Part shown: positions 1 to 7,210 of the stretch, piece after piece
Position numbering within the stretch: the stretch's first letter is position 1
Layout of the letters: the number at the start of each line of letters is the position of its first letter
Source of the DNA: Ignavibacteriota bacterium
GTDB lineage: Bacteria; Bacteroidota; Ignavibacteria; Tepidaquicellales; Tepidaquicellaceae
DNA length: 7,302 nucleotides
Assembly: GCA_003135995.1 (NCBI GenBank)
Contig: PNBM01000264.1
Location: 285 to 7,586, forward strand
Direction of reading: 5' to 3'
The notes under the pieces: generated by a model
Seen by the model: the letters and a program-made list of their open reading frames with translations, nothing else
What the model was told of the DNA's origin: nothing
The model's database searches: none
Program-made: the position numbers and the translations under genes

Positions 1-235
1 GGCCGATTTTTTTCCGGACACCCAGAGAATCTTCCTCTATATCAATATCTTCCACGTAAATCTTTCCATTGTTTGCGGTCAGATAACTCGTAATTAATGT
101 TAAGGTGGTTGTTTTACCTGCACCGTTCGGACCAAGGAATCCAACTATTTCCCCGGTTTTTACTTCAAATGAGATATCCTTTACGGCAGGATAATCGCCG
201 TAATACTTTGTTAAATTTTCTATTTTTATTGACAT
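1..235 (-). CDS. ABC transporter ATP-binding protein, N-terminal part (runs off the window)
   Basis: Only the first 78 codons are present; the gene continues past position 1. The protein starts [13 protein letters not shown] and carries a complete Walker A motif, GPNGAGKTT, at residues 35-43, followed by [20 protein letters not shown]. This is the usual start of an ABC ATPase that couples ATP hydrolysis to transport at the inner face of the cytoplasmic membrane. The Q-loop, signature motif and Walker B lie outside the window. The pattern of a short N-terminus, [13 protein letters not shown] and a T-x-L-x-x-x-x-G stretch fits the CcmA/NosF/GldA group of multidrug or gliding-type exporters. GldA is possible in a Bacteroidota-like genome but cannot be shown from this fragment. 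The ATG at 235 is chosen because the family's first beta strand begins right after it. No clear Shine-Dalgarno is seen. It lies 118 bp downstream of the DUF1697 gene and has its own candidate promoter. Confidence 0.93.
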   Translation of the reverse strand, partial: MSIKIENLTKYYGDYPAVKDISFEVKTGEIVGFLGPNGAGKTTTLTLITSYLTANNGKIYVEDIDIEEDSLGVRKKIG

Positions 236-261
236 AGAATAAAATGATTTAATAAGCCTTT

Positions 262-290
262 AAAATAAAAGTCTTAGAATTAATTTTCAA
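262..290 (-). promoter_or_regulatory. Candidate promoter for the ABC ATPase gene
   Basis: On the minus strand, TTGAAA (285-290) and TATTTT (262-267) are separated by 17 bases. This matches five of six positions of the sigma70-type -35 element and four of six of the -10 element at ideal spacing. Transcription would start near 255, leaving a leader of about 20 bases before the ATG at 235. The region is very AT-rich, so a chance match is possible. Bacteroidota-type housekeeping sigma factors prefer a different consensus (TTTG and TAnnTTTG), which is only partly matched here. Confidence 0.35.
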
Positions 291-353
291 ACCATAAATA
301 AATCAATTTTAATTTTTTTTTGACGGGTTGTAAAATATTAAATGGGAGAAAAT

Positions 354-896
354 TTATTTTTCCAGAATCTCAATTAATTTTAAAACAGTTTTCCAGTTTC
401 TTGTCGTGGCTTTCAGACTTAATTTATTTTCAAAAAAATTGTTATTCAGTTTTGTTATTCCGTATCCACCGGCACAGTAAAGATATATTTCTTTATCAAT
501 AATAATAAATCTGTCGGCTTCGTAATTTTTTCCCTGAATATTATTAATTTTTTCCGGCTGAGGTATTCCGGATAAAAAAGTGACGTGAAGTTTGCTGATG
601 TCGATATTTCTTTCTTTTAAAAAGGGATTAATATTTAATATCCTGTATAACTCTTTGATATTCCTGTTTATTACCGGAACTTCAAATTTAAATATTTTAA
701 GAATTCTTTCCGAAATTTGATTTTCTAATTTTCCCTGGTCTGTTATATCACTTTCAAAAAAAATATTTCCGCTTTGAATATAAGTCCTGACATTTTTATA
801 TTTCAAATCTTCAAACATTTTTTTCAGGTCGTCCATTTTTATTGGCTTCGACCCTGCAACATTTATTCCTCTTAATATTGCAACGTATTTAATCAT
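354..896 (-). CDS. DUF1697 family protein
   Basis: This 180-residue protein is a full-length member of the DUF1697 family, a widespread family of small cytosolic proteins with no established biochemical role. Diagnostic stretches are visible in the expected order: LRGINV at residues 8-13, VRTYIQSGNIFF at 36-47, GYGITKLNNNFFE at 144-156 and ATTRNWKTVLKL at 163-174. It has no signal peptide or membrane segment. It begins 23 bp after the rmlB stop codon on the same strand, so the two are probably co-transcribed. A functional link is not implied, because DUF1697 genes occur in many contexts. The leader is pure A/T without a Shine-Dalgarno, and the ATG at 896 is chosen because the family's conserved start (a short beta strand leading into LRGIN) follows immediately. 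No terminator hairpin is visible after the TAA stop. Confidence 0.93.
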   Translation of the reverse strand: MIKYVAILRGINVAGSKPIKMDDLKKMFEDLKYKNVRTYIQSGNIFFESDITDQGKLENQISERILKIFKFEVPVINRNIKELYRILNINPFLKERNIDISKLHVTFLSGIPQPEKINNIQGKNYEADRFIIIDKEIYLYCAGGYGITKLNNNFFENKLSLKATTRNWKTVLKLIEILEK

Positions 897-919
897 AAAT
901 AATAATTAATAAATAATTT

Positions 920-1945
920 CTATTTTACTTTCGAAGCATAGTTTTTCTCATAATACTTAAGATATTCACCGCTCATGACTTTTCTCCACCAGCTTTCATT
1001 TTCTATGTACCACTTAATTGTGCTTTCAATTCCGTGTTCGAAATCATAGGCGGGTTTCCATCCAAGCTCATTTTGAATTTTTGAAGAATCAATTGCATAA
1101 CGTCTGTCGTGTCCGGGTCTGTCTTTCACATATAAAATCTGTTCTTCACTTTTCTTTAAAGTTTTCAAAATTAATTTAACTATATCTATATTATACCATT
1201 CATTATTTCCTCCGATATTATAGACTTCACCGATTTTACCTTTATGCAGAACTTCGCAAATTGCCGAACAATGGTCGTCAACATATAACCAATCTCTTAC
1301 ATTTTTGCCGTCACCGTAAACAGGTAATTTTTCTCCGTCAAGAGCCTTGGCAATCATAAGCGGGATAAGCTTTTCAGGAAATTGATACGGTCCGTAATTA
1401 TTCGAACATCTTGTAATTAAAATAGGTAATTTATGCGTATGGAAATATGAATTGCACAATAAATCAGCTGAAGCTTTACTCGCTGAATAAGGACTGTTTG
1501 TTTTGATTGGGTTTTGCTCCGTGAACTTCAGCTCTTTTCTATCTTCCGGAAGCGAACCATATACTTCATCCGTTGAAACCTGTAAATATTTTTCGAGTTT
1601 TAAATCTTTAAAAATATCAAGCAGTGTTTGCGTTCCTAAAACATTTGTTACAATAAATTCTCTCGAACCAAGTATGCTTCTGTCGACGTGTGACTCTGCT
1701 GCAAAATTTATTATAGTATCAATATTATTATCCGTTAATACCTTTTTAACATTTTCTAATTCGCATATATCACCTTTGATAAATTTATAATTCGCATTAT
1801 CCTCAATATCTGTAAGGTTCTCAAGGTTTCCCGCATATGTCAGCTTATCATAATTAAAAATTTTATAATTGTAATTTTTTAAAATATATTTTATAAAATT
1901 ACTTCCGATAAATCCCGCTCCGCCTGTAACTAAAATATTCTGCAT
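920..1945 (-). CDS. rmlB: dTDP-glucose 4,6-dehydratase
   Basis: The 341-residue protein is a short-chain dehydrogenase/reductase of the RmlB (RfbB) type. It converts dTDP-glucose to dTDP-4-keto-6-deoxyglucose with bound NAD+, the second step towards dTDP-L-rhamnose and other deoxysugars of surface polysaccharides. Visible motifs are the Rossmann loop TGGAGFIG (7-14), the catalytic STDEVYG with Thr125, Asp126 and Glu127, the YSASK motif with Tyr153 and Lys157, the substrate-binding NNYGPYQFPEKLIP (182-195) and RPGHDRRYAID (276-286). Length and motif order are those of an intact enzyme. The DEV pair and the RPGHDRRYAID stretch distinguish it from GalE-type epimerases. The usual partners rmlA, rmlC and rmlD are not in the window. 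The DUF1697 gene follows closely, and the secreted barrel gene lies 70 bp upstream, beyond a hairpin. The start at 1945 is supported by the Rossmann strand beginning at residue 3 (NILVTGG) and by a purine-rich GAGAGG upstream. Confidence 0.97.
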   Translation of the reverse strand: MQNILVTGGAGFIGSNFIKYILKNYNYKIFNYDKLTYAGNLENLTDIEDNANYKFIKGDICELENVKKVLTDNNIDTIINFAAESHVDRSILGSREFIVTNVLGTQTLLDIFKDLKLEKYLQVSTDEVYGSLPEDRKELKFTEQNPIKTNSPYSASKASADLLCNSYFHTHKLPILITRCSNNYGPYQFPEKLIPLMIAKALDGEKLPVYGDGKNVRDWLYVDDHCSAICEVLHKGKIGEVYNIGGNNEWYNIDIVKLILKTLKKSEEQILYVKDRPGHDRRYAIDSSKIQNELGWKPAYDFEHGIESTIKWYIENESWWRKVMSGEYLKYYEKNYASKVK

Positions 1946-1949
1946 CTAA

Positions 1950-1964
1950 TTTTTTTTTCCTCTC
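1950..1964 (-). promoter_or_regulatory. Ribosome-binding site of rmlB with an A9 tract in the spacer
   Basis: On the minus strand GAGAGG (1959-1964) is followed by nine adenines (1950-1958), then TTAG and the ATG. GAGAGG resembles a Shine-Dalgarno, but it ends 13 bases before the start, which is long. The other genes in the window show essentially no such site, so this one stands out. The A tract may be an unstructured AT-rich leader of the kind Bacteroidota-like ribosomes favour. Confidence 0.4.
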
Positions 1965-2003
1965 ATTCCCAATCCCTCCTGAACTTGTTTCAGGATTAGG
2001 AAT
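1965..2003. repeat. Imperfect inverted repeat, REP-like hairpin
   Basis: The 39-base stretch folds on itself. The left arm ATTCCCAATCCCTCCTGAA (1965-1983) pairs with the right arm TTCAGGATTAGGAAT (1989-2003) around the loop CTTGT (1984-1988). It forms a stem of about 15 pairs with one mismatch and a four-base CTCC bulge in the left arm. The core CCTGAACTTGTTTCAGG is, from memory, a recurrent intergenic palindrome in many bacterial genomes. It lies 12 bp after the stop of the secreted barrel gene and just before the rmlB ribosome-binding site. It could shield the 3' end of the upstream mRNA or attenuate read-through into rmlB. The A-rich rather than U-rich sequence after the hairpin argues against a classic intrinsic terminator in the direction of transcription. 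Confidence 0.75.
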
Positions 2004-2015
2004 GCTTTAAATTAA

Positions 2016-2753
2016 CTACTTAACAAACAACCCTACATTAAATCCTAAATTCACATTCAATCCATCCGCTTTAATTCCCGAAGGAATATTACTTACTTCC
2101 AATACATCATTAAGTTTCCAGTTTCCGGAAACTGTAAAAACATAACCCGCATTTAGTTTTAAATATAAAAAACTCGTCATCTGGTATCCGATGCCTACCT
2201 GCGGTTGAACTGTATATAAAGTTTTTGAATAATCAAAAGAATTATAACTATTTGATCTTAAAGTATCAGGACCAATTCCACCAATGTTCCAGTTCTGCAG
2301 ATCTTTTGAGAACTGAGAAATGCTTAAATCTATAGAACCAATACCAATAATTCCTCCCAAAGAGTAATCGAATGAGGATGATATTTTATGAACATATTCA
2401 ACTGATAATCCTCCCATTTTGTAGGAAAATTTAGCAGTTTTAACTACATTTTGAAATCCTGCACTTTCTAATCCCGCATTTTGTAATTGGGAAAATCCTA
2501 CTCCTACACCCCCTATTCGCAGTCCTTTTACAATTGGAACGTCAATGAATCCCCCGCCCCCTACAGCAAAGAATCCGCTTTTTGAAAACTCCGGCAATCC
2601 TATTTTGGTAATCTCAGAATTTAAATCAGAAACTGAAGGCACGTACCATCCGAATATCGGACCTCCTGCAATCGAAAATTTAGCAAAATCCTGTGAATAA
2701 GAACTGAAAGATGTGAAGAACAAAAATACAAAAACTAAAAAATACTTTTTCAT
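2016..2753 (-). CDS. Secreted outer-membrane beta-barrel-like protein of unknown function
   Basis: I do not recognise a named family. The 245-residue protein begins with a clear signal peptide: MKK, a hydrophobic core rich in Phe, Leu and Val (residues 4-13), then FTSFSSYS, with probable cleavage near residue 20 before QDF. The mature part alternates hydrophobic and polar residues and is rich in Gly and aromatic residues, for example FAVGGGGFIDVPIV (62-75), LRIGGVGVGFSQL (78-90), FDYSLGGIIGIGS (128-140), VGIGYQMTSFLYLKLNAGYVF (186-206) and LNVNLGFNVGLF (232-243). This suggests about eight to ten outer-membrane beta strands, like small Bacteroidota porin- or OmpA-like barrels. It has no cysteine lipobox and no OmpA-type peptidoglycan domain. 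It starts 72 bp after the TonB-dependent receptor and may be co-expressed with it. The leader is A/T only. The ATG at 2753 is chosen because the signal peptide starts there. Confidence 0.82.
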   Translation of the reverse strand: MKKYFLVFVFLFFTSFSSYSQDFAKFSIAGGPIFGWYVPSVSDLNSEITKIGLPEFSKSGFFAVGGGGFIDVPIVKGLRIGGVGVGFSQLQNAGLESAGFQNVVKTAKFSYKMGGLSVEYVHKISSSFDYSLGGIIGIGSIDLSISQFSKDLQNWNIGGIGPDTLRSNSYNSFDYSKTLYTVQPQVGIGYQMTSFLYLKLNAGYVFTVSGNWKLNDVLEVSNIPSGIKADGLNVNLGFNVGLFVK

Positions 2754-2825
2754 TATTTATTAATTTATATTTTATATCATAAAACATAAATTAATTAAAA
2801 CTGAATTATAATAAAAGTTAGAAAA

Positions 2826-5111
2826 TCAAAACATTGCACTAATTCCTATTGTCGGAAAAACCCCTATGCTTTTGTTTACTTTAATTTGGTTTGTATATTT
2901 GTTCCACTCGTAGCTGACTATATTTTTCCTTCCTGTAATATCCTGAATATCAACATAAGTTATAAGAGACCATTTCTTGAAATTCCATCTTTTATCAGTT
3001 CTGATGTCCAGAGAATAATAATCAGGATATCTTTCTGAATTATACTGCGAAACTAACTGAATTCCATTTGCCGGATTAATCGGTGTATAAGGTCTGCCGC
3101 CTATGTATCTGAATTTAGAAGAAAATTCCCAGCCTTTGCCGAAAATATAACCTCCGCTTATAATAAATATAAACCTGTTGTCATAATCACTTTCCCTCTC
3201 AATTCCGTCAAGCGATGTGTACTTTGCCTGGAATATGGAAAAATTCATTGTGCCATATAGATTTGTTGTAAGTGATTTCTGGAAATAAAATTCTACTCCT
3301 TTAGCATAACCTCTCCCGGCAGAAACTAAAGGCTCGAGACCGAAATTTTCAGGCTTGGGATAATCACCTCCGTTATTTGCAAGTACAAAGTATGGTCTGA
3401 GACTGCTTGCAGGATAATCGGAATATCTTTTGTAATAAAATTCGATTGTAGTTCTCATATCGGTTCCTATAATATATTCAAGCCCCGTAACATAATGTTC
3501 TGCTTTTATATCCCGGAGAGATGTGTTTTGAGAATTTGATACCAGCCATATATATGAAGGTGATTGATAAAATATTCCGTAACTTAAATTCAAATTGAAA
3601 TTATGAGTGAACATAATTGTTGCGGATAATCTCGGTGATAAATAATTTTTCTTTTCTATAAAATCAAAATAATCATACCTGAACCCTGCGGTTGTTCTTA
3701 AATGAGTGAATAGTCTTCTCGTAATTTGAGCGTATGCAAATCCTTTGAAAGTATTATGCGAATCATTAAAATCTAAAGGTGGTATAATAATAGATGACGG
3801 ATCGATTATAAGTAAAGTATCTGCAGCAGATTTTATTTCGTTTCTGAAATTTATTAATTTTCCGCTTCCTCCAAAAGATATTTCTGTTAATTTATCCGGT
3901 AACCAGAAATATTCTGCTTTTAATTCCGTTTCCCCTTCCTGCGAAACATTTTTAAAAGTTTCTTCAAAGTTTGCATTCCTGCCGGCAAAATCAAAATTAG
4001 TAAAATTTCTTGTTAAGTTTAATAGTGAATATGATTTATTTCCTATAAGTGTTCTAAGTTCATAGGAATTCGTATATCCCCATTGATTATCTTTAAGAAT
4101 ATTTGCGTTATCCTGCCTGTTATCAATTTTATCATTGTTAAATCTCACTAAATCAAAGTTACCTATTGCACCGATTGTCAAAGTGTTCCGTTTATCAATA
4201 TCATAAACACCTTTCAACTGAACTGCGGTATATTCAGGAATGAAACCAAAACCGACGGCGTTAAAAACTAAATCGAGATAACTTCTCGAAACAGAAGCAA
4301 GCCATGAACCGTTTTTTTTATTACCTATTGGTCCCTCAAAAGTAGCCCCGAAACCCGTTGCGCTTAAATCAACATCGCCCATGAACCTGTTTCGGTTTCC
4401 CTCTCTTAATTTTATATCCAGTACCGAAGATAATATGTCACCGTACCTTGCTGAAAATCCACCCGTTATAAAACTGACCTCTTTAACAAAATCAAGATTG
4501 ATAATACTCACAGGACCTCCTGTTGAACCCTGAGAACCAAAATGATTTATATTCGGTATTCTTGAATTATCAACTAAGAAAAGATTCTCTGCAGGTGAGC
4601 CGCCTCTCACTATTAAATCATTTCGGCCGTCATTTACAAATGAAACCCCCGGAAGCGTCTGCACAACCCTGCCTATATCTTCGAATCCACCCGGACTTCT
4701 CCTGATTTCTTCATAATTTAAATTCTTAAACGAAGTAGTAATATCGAGTGGCTTGACAAATCTTTCCGATTCTACTACAATTTCATCGGTTTGAACAGGT
4801 TCAAGTTCTGCCACTATATCATTTGGTCTGCCTGAACTGATAATAATGTTATTTATTAATAAAGAGACATATCCGATGTTTGAAATTTTAATCGAATACC
4901 TTCCTTCATCTATCTTATCAAATTCGAAAAACCCTTTTTCGTCACTGCCGACTTTTTTATTGATTTCGGTTATTTCAACTATTGCATCCGGAATCGGTTT
5001 TTGTGAAAATTTATCGACAATTTTCCCCGTTAATATACCGGAGTTTTGCGAAAATGAAATTTGATAAAAAAATAATAAGATGAGTATAACAACTGTAATA
5101 ATTTTATTCAT
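2826..5111 (-). CDS. TonB-dependent outer-membrane receptor with carboxypeptidase-regulatory-like N-domain
   Basis: The 761-residue protein should import a ligand across the outer membrane using TonB/ExbBD energy. A signal peptide ends near residue 21 (FYQISFSQ). Residues about 25-105 form a carboxypeptidase-regulatory-like beta-sandwich (GILTGKIVDKFSQKPIPDAIVEI, GYVSLLINNIII). A TonB-box-like DEIVVES lies at 109-115. The plug domain spans about 120-235 and includes DIGRVVQTLPGVSF, DLIVRGGSPAENLFLVDN, and ITGGFSARYGDILSSVLDIKLREGNR. The rest is the 22-stranded barrel, ending in the aromatic GISAMF that the BAM machinery typically recognises. The barrel is short for the family but looks complete, with no frameshift visible. 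The substrate cannot be told. There is no SusD-like partner, so a SusC-type glycan system is unlikely, and there is no cobalamin riboswitch in the leader. The start at 5111 is set by the signal peptide, and no Shine-Dalgarno is present. The secreted barrel gene follows 72 bp downstream. Confidence 0.95.
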   Translation of the reverse strand: MNKIITVVILILLFFYQISFSQNSGILTGKIVDKFSQKPIPDAIVEITEINKKVGSDEKGFFEFDKIDEGRYSIKISNIGYVSLLINNIIISSGRPNDIVAELEPVQTDEIVVESERFVKPLDITTSFKNLNYEEIRRSPGGFEDIGRVVQTLPGVSFVNDGRNDLIVRGGSPAENLFLVDNSRIPNINHFGSQGSTGGPVSIINLDFVKEVSFITGGFSARYGDILSSVLDIKLREGNRNRFMGDVDLSATGFGATFEGPIGNKKNGSWLASVSRSYLDLVFNAVGFGFIPEYTAVQLKGVYDIDKRNTLTIGAIGNFDLVRFNNDKIDNRQDNANILKDNQWGYTNSYELRTLIGNKSYSLLNLTRNFTNFDFAGRNANFEETFKNVSQEGETELKAEYFWLPDKLTEISFGGSGKLINFRNEIKSAADTLLIIDPSSIIIPPLDFNDSHNTFKGFAYAQITRRLFTHLRTTAGFRYDYFDFIEKKNYLSPRLSATIMFTHNFNLNLSYGIFYQSPSYIWLVSNSQNTSLRDIKAEHYVTGLEYIIGTDMRTTIEFYYKRYSDYPASSLRPYFVLANNGGDYPKPENFGLEPLVSAGRGYAKGVEFYFQKSLTTNLYGTMNFSIFQAKYTSLDGIERESDYDNRFIFIISGGYIFGKGWEFSSKFRYIGGRPYTPINPANGIQLVSQYNSERYPDYYSLDIRTDKRWNFKKWSLITYVDIQDITGRKNIVSYEWNKYTNQIKVNKSIGVFPTIGISAMF

Positions 5112-5139
5112 ATTTTTCTATTCAATGTTTAACTATCTG

Positions 5140-5168
5140 ATTATACAATAATAATCACAACTGAATAA
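5140..5168 (-). promoter_or_regulatory. Candidate promoter of the TonB-dependent receptor gene
   Basis: On the minus strand a perfect TATAAT (5140-5145) lies 28 bases upstream of the receptor's ATG. Seventeen bases further up is TTATTC (5163-5168), a poor -35 match (two of six). The -10 element and its distance to the start fit a short-leader promoter, but the surrounding DNA is so AT-rich that this remains a weak call. No riboswitch-like structure was seen in the 141-bp gap. Confidence 0.3.
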
Positions 5169-5240
5169 ACGCAACTATAACAAAATAAATTCCGGAATAT
5201 AAAACAGAATAATAAATTTCAGTTAAAAATTATTTGACTT

Positions 5241-5268
5241 AACTCTTAATTCTTAATTCTTAATTGTT
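5241..5268. repeat. Heptanucleotide tandem array, four units
   Basis: Four successive 7-base units read AACTCTT, AATTCTT, AATTCTT and AATTGTT on the plus strand. On the minus strand the unit is AAGAATT. The middle two are identical and the outer two differ from them by one base each. The array covers the last four codons (Thr-Ile-Lys-Asn) and the stop of the methionine synthase gene, then extends 12 bases beyond the stop. It has the same period as the longer array at the far end of the window but a different unit. Confidence 0.8.
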
Positions 5269-7076
5269 TCGAACTTCCTTTCATCAAAAATTAATTCCCT
5301 GCAAAGCTCTCTTCCCTTTTTATCAATCTTAAACAAAGGCATGATTTTTCCCGCGTGCACTATGCACATATCAAGTCCCGCTTCAATTGCGTAATGAAGA
5401 AAAACAGAATTTAAAACGTGCCTTATCTGAGGATTCAACCCGAACGAACTATTACTGATTCCAAGTATAGTTTTGCATTTCGGCATTATTTTCTTAATTT
5501 CCCTGATGGCATTTATTGTGTTGATTCCGCTTCCCCGCAAATCTTCCTGACCCGAACCAAGAGGAAATGTCAAAGCGTCGAAAATCAAATCTTCTTCTCT
5601 CATTTTATGAACTTCAACTGCATAGTCTCTTATACGTTTCGCAATAGATACTTTCTTCTCAAATGTATATGCCTGCCCTTCTTCATCAATGGATAAACAA
5701 ACAACCGCCGAACCATATCTTTTTGCAAGAGTTAAAATCTTATCCGCTTTTGCTGTACCGTCTTCAAAATTAATAGAGTTTATTATTGCGCGGCCACCGT
5801 ACAATTTTAAAGCAGCTTCAATCACTTTAACTTCAGTCGAATCTATCATAATCGGAATTGAAACAGCCGTGTTGAACCTGCGAACCACTTCTGTTATATC
5901 CTTTACTTCATCCCTGCCTACATAAGCTACACAAACATCGAGTATGTGCGCACCTTCTTTGATTTGCTCTTTTGCCATGTTCACCATCGCATCATAATCT
6001 TCCTTCATAAGCAATTGTTTAAATTGCTTTGAACCGTTAGCGTTGCACCTTTCACCTACTAATACAGGCGGCGGTTCTATGTGCATTGGTGCAATTGAAT
6101 AAATGGAAGAAACCGAAGGAGTATATTCCCAGTTTCTTTCCTGCGGAGAAAACCTTTCCGAAATATTTGCTAGTCTTTTTATATGTTCAGGAGTTGTTCC
6201 GCAGCATCCGCCGATTATATTCACTCCGAGGTCACCTGCAAAATGCGACATCCATTTATCAATTTCATCCGGGGTTAAATGATAATGTGCCTTTCCTCCA
6301 ACGTTTTCGGGGATTCCGGCGTTTGGCATACAGAAAACATATTTCGGAGAATTGTGGCATAAATATCTTATGTTCTCTTCCATTTCTTTCGGACCTGTTG
6401 CACAGTTCATTCCGATTACATCTATAATATCATAAGGCTCTAAAGTAGTAAGAGCCGCAGAAATTTCAGTTCCCATAAGCATTGTACCCATTGTCTCTAC
6501 CGTTACGGAAACAATCAACGGAAGTTTTTTTCTTTTCTCTTCAAAAACTCTTTGAGCAGCAACAAGGGCAGACTTTATCTGCAAAGGATCCTGACAGGTC
6601 TCTATACAAAACAAATCAACCCCTCCGTCAAATAAACCGCTCATGTGACGATAATAACTTTCGGACATATCATCTAACGTTATATGACCGAGAGATGGCA
6701 ATTTTGTCGTCGGTCCAATCGAACCTGCAACGAATCTTTGTTTTCCTTTGGTAGAATATTCATTGGCACATTCTTTTGCAATCTGCGCAGCTTTAACAGA
6801 AAGCTCGTAATCGAGATTTCCGATTTGATATTCATTCAATACAATGGAAGTCCCGCCAAAAGTATCTGTTTCTATAACGTCCGCACCGGCATCGAGAAAA
6901 GAATGATGCAAACGCTTTATAGCATCAGGCTTCGATATAACGAGATATTCATTGCAGCCCTCAAGTTCTTTTCCTCCGAAATCATCTGCTGTTAAATCAT
7001 AAGTTTGTAAACTCGCACCCGTCGCCCCATCGAATACTATTATTTTTTCTTTTAATATATCGAGAAAAGATTTCAT
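5253..7076 (-). CDS. metH: Methionine synthase, homocysteine- and pterin-binding domains only
   Basis: The 607-residue cytosolic protein matches the N-terminal half of cobalamin-dependent methionine synthase, which moves a methyl group from methyltetrahydrofolate via cobalamin to homocysteine. Residues about 1-310 are the homocysteine-binding barrel: FDGATGASLQ (15-24), ETDTFGGTS (69-77), GMNCATGP with zinc ligand Cys225, and GGCCGTTPEH with zinc ligands Cys291 and Cys292. Residues about 335-590 are the pterin-binding barrel: VGERCNANGSK (340-350), MIDSTEVKVIEAALK (410-424), INSINFEDG (432-440), FPLGSGQEDL (504-513), GISNSSFGLNP (539-549) and GLDMCIVHAGKIMP (567-580). The reading frame then stops, shortly after ELIFDERKFE. 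Full-length MetH is about 1,200 residues and continues with the cap, cobalamin-binding and activation domains, all missing here. The 141 bp downstream is too short to hold them in any frame. The cobalamin module may be a separate gene elsewhere, or the gene may be a truncated remnant; the intact zinc site favours a working protein. The ATG at 7076 is fixed by the conserved start of the domain. Confidence 0.93.
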   Translation of the reverse strand: MKSFLDILKEKIIVFDGATGASLQTYDLTADDFGGKELEGCNEYLVISKPDAIKRLHHSFLDAGADVIETDTFGGTSIVLNEYQIGNLDYELSVKAAQIAKECANEYSTKGKQRFVAGSIGPTTKLPSLGHITLDDMSESYYRHMSGLFDGGVDLFCIETCQDPLQIKSALVAAQRVFEEKRKKLPLIVSVTVETMGTMLMGTEISAALTTLEPYDIIDVIGMNCATGPKEMEENIRYLCHNSPKYVFCMPNAGIPENVGGKAHYHLTPDEIDKWMSHFAGDLGVNIIGGCCGTTPEHIKRLANISERFSPQERNWEYTPSVSSIYSIAPMHIEPPPVLVGERCNANGSKQFKQLLMKEDYDAMVNMAKEQIKEGAHILDVCVAYVGRDEVKDITEVVRRFNTAVSIPIMIDSTEVKVIEAALKLYGGRAIINSINFEDGTAKADKILTLAKRYGSAVVCLSIDEEGQAYTFEKKVSIAKRIRDYAVEVHKMREEDLIFDALTFPLGSGQEDLRGSGINTINAIREIKKIMPKCKTILGISNSSFGLNPQIRHVLNSVFLHYAIEAGLDMCIVHAGKIMPLFKIDKKGRELCRELIFDERKFETIKN

Positions 7077-7210
7077 TCAAATAAATTTATTTACACTAAA
7101 ATACAATTTTTATTGAAAACATTAAAAGGGAAAAAAAGTTTTGAAAGTAATTTGAATTTTACCTGATCCGAATATTAGATTGCTAAAGTTTAAAACATTT
7201 TTAAATTTAA
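7077..7210 (-). other. AT-rich leader upstream of metH
   Basis: This stretch precedes the metH start on the minus strand. It contains no open reading frame worth calling and no recognisable SAM, SAH or cobalamin riboswitch. It has no Shine-Dalgarno close to the ATG. A promoter for metH is expected here, but no -35/-10 pair stands out from the A/T background. Confidence 0.5.

Noticed and set aside
313..321. T9 tract downstream of the DUF1697 gene as a transcription terminator
   Set aside because: In the direction of transcription it is an A tract, and no hairpin precedes it. It does not fit an intrinsic terminator for any gene here.
1503..1790. Plus-strand open frame of 95 codons inside rmlB
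   Set aside because: It is antisense to the catalytic region of rmlB. Its serine-rich composition is what the complement of that coding sequence would produce.
4523..4705. Plus-strand open frame inside the TonB receptor gene
   Set aside because: It is antisense to the conserved plug domain, has no recognisable family, and has no separate start signals. It is a shadow frame.
5112..5252. Cobalamin riboswitch or leftover of the MetH cobalamin domain between metH and the TonB receptor
   Set aside because: The gap is only 141 bp, is almost pure A/T and lacks the conserved B12-box core. It is too short for the roughly 250 residues of the cap and B12 domains, and no frame reads like them. The receptor therefore cannot be called a vitamin B12 transporter from context.
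6086..6427. Plus-strand open frame of 113 codons inside metH
   Set aside because: It lies antisense to the strongly conserved zinc-site region and its translation has no domain character.
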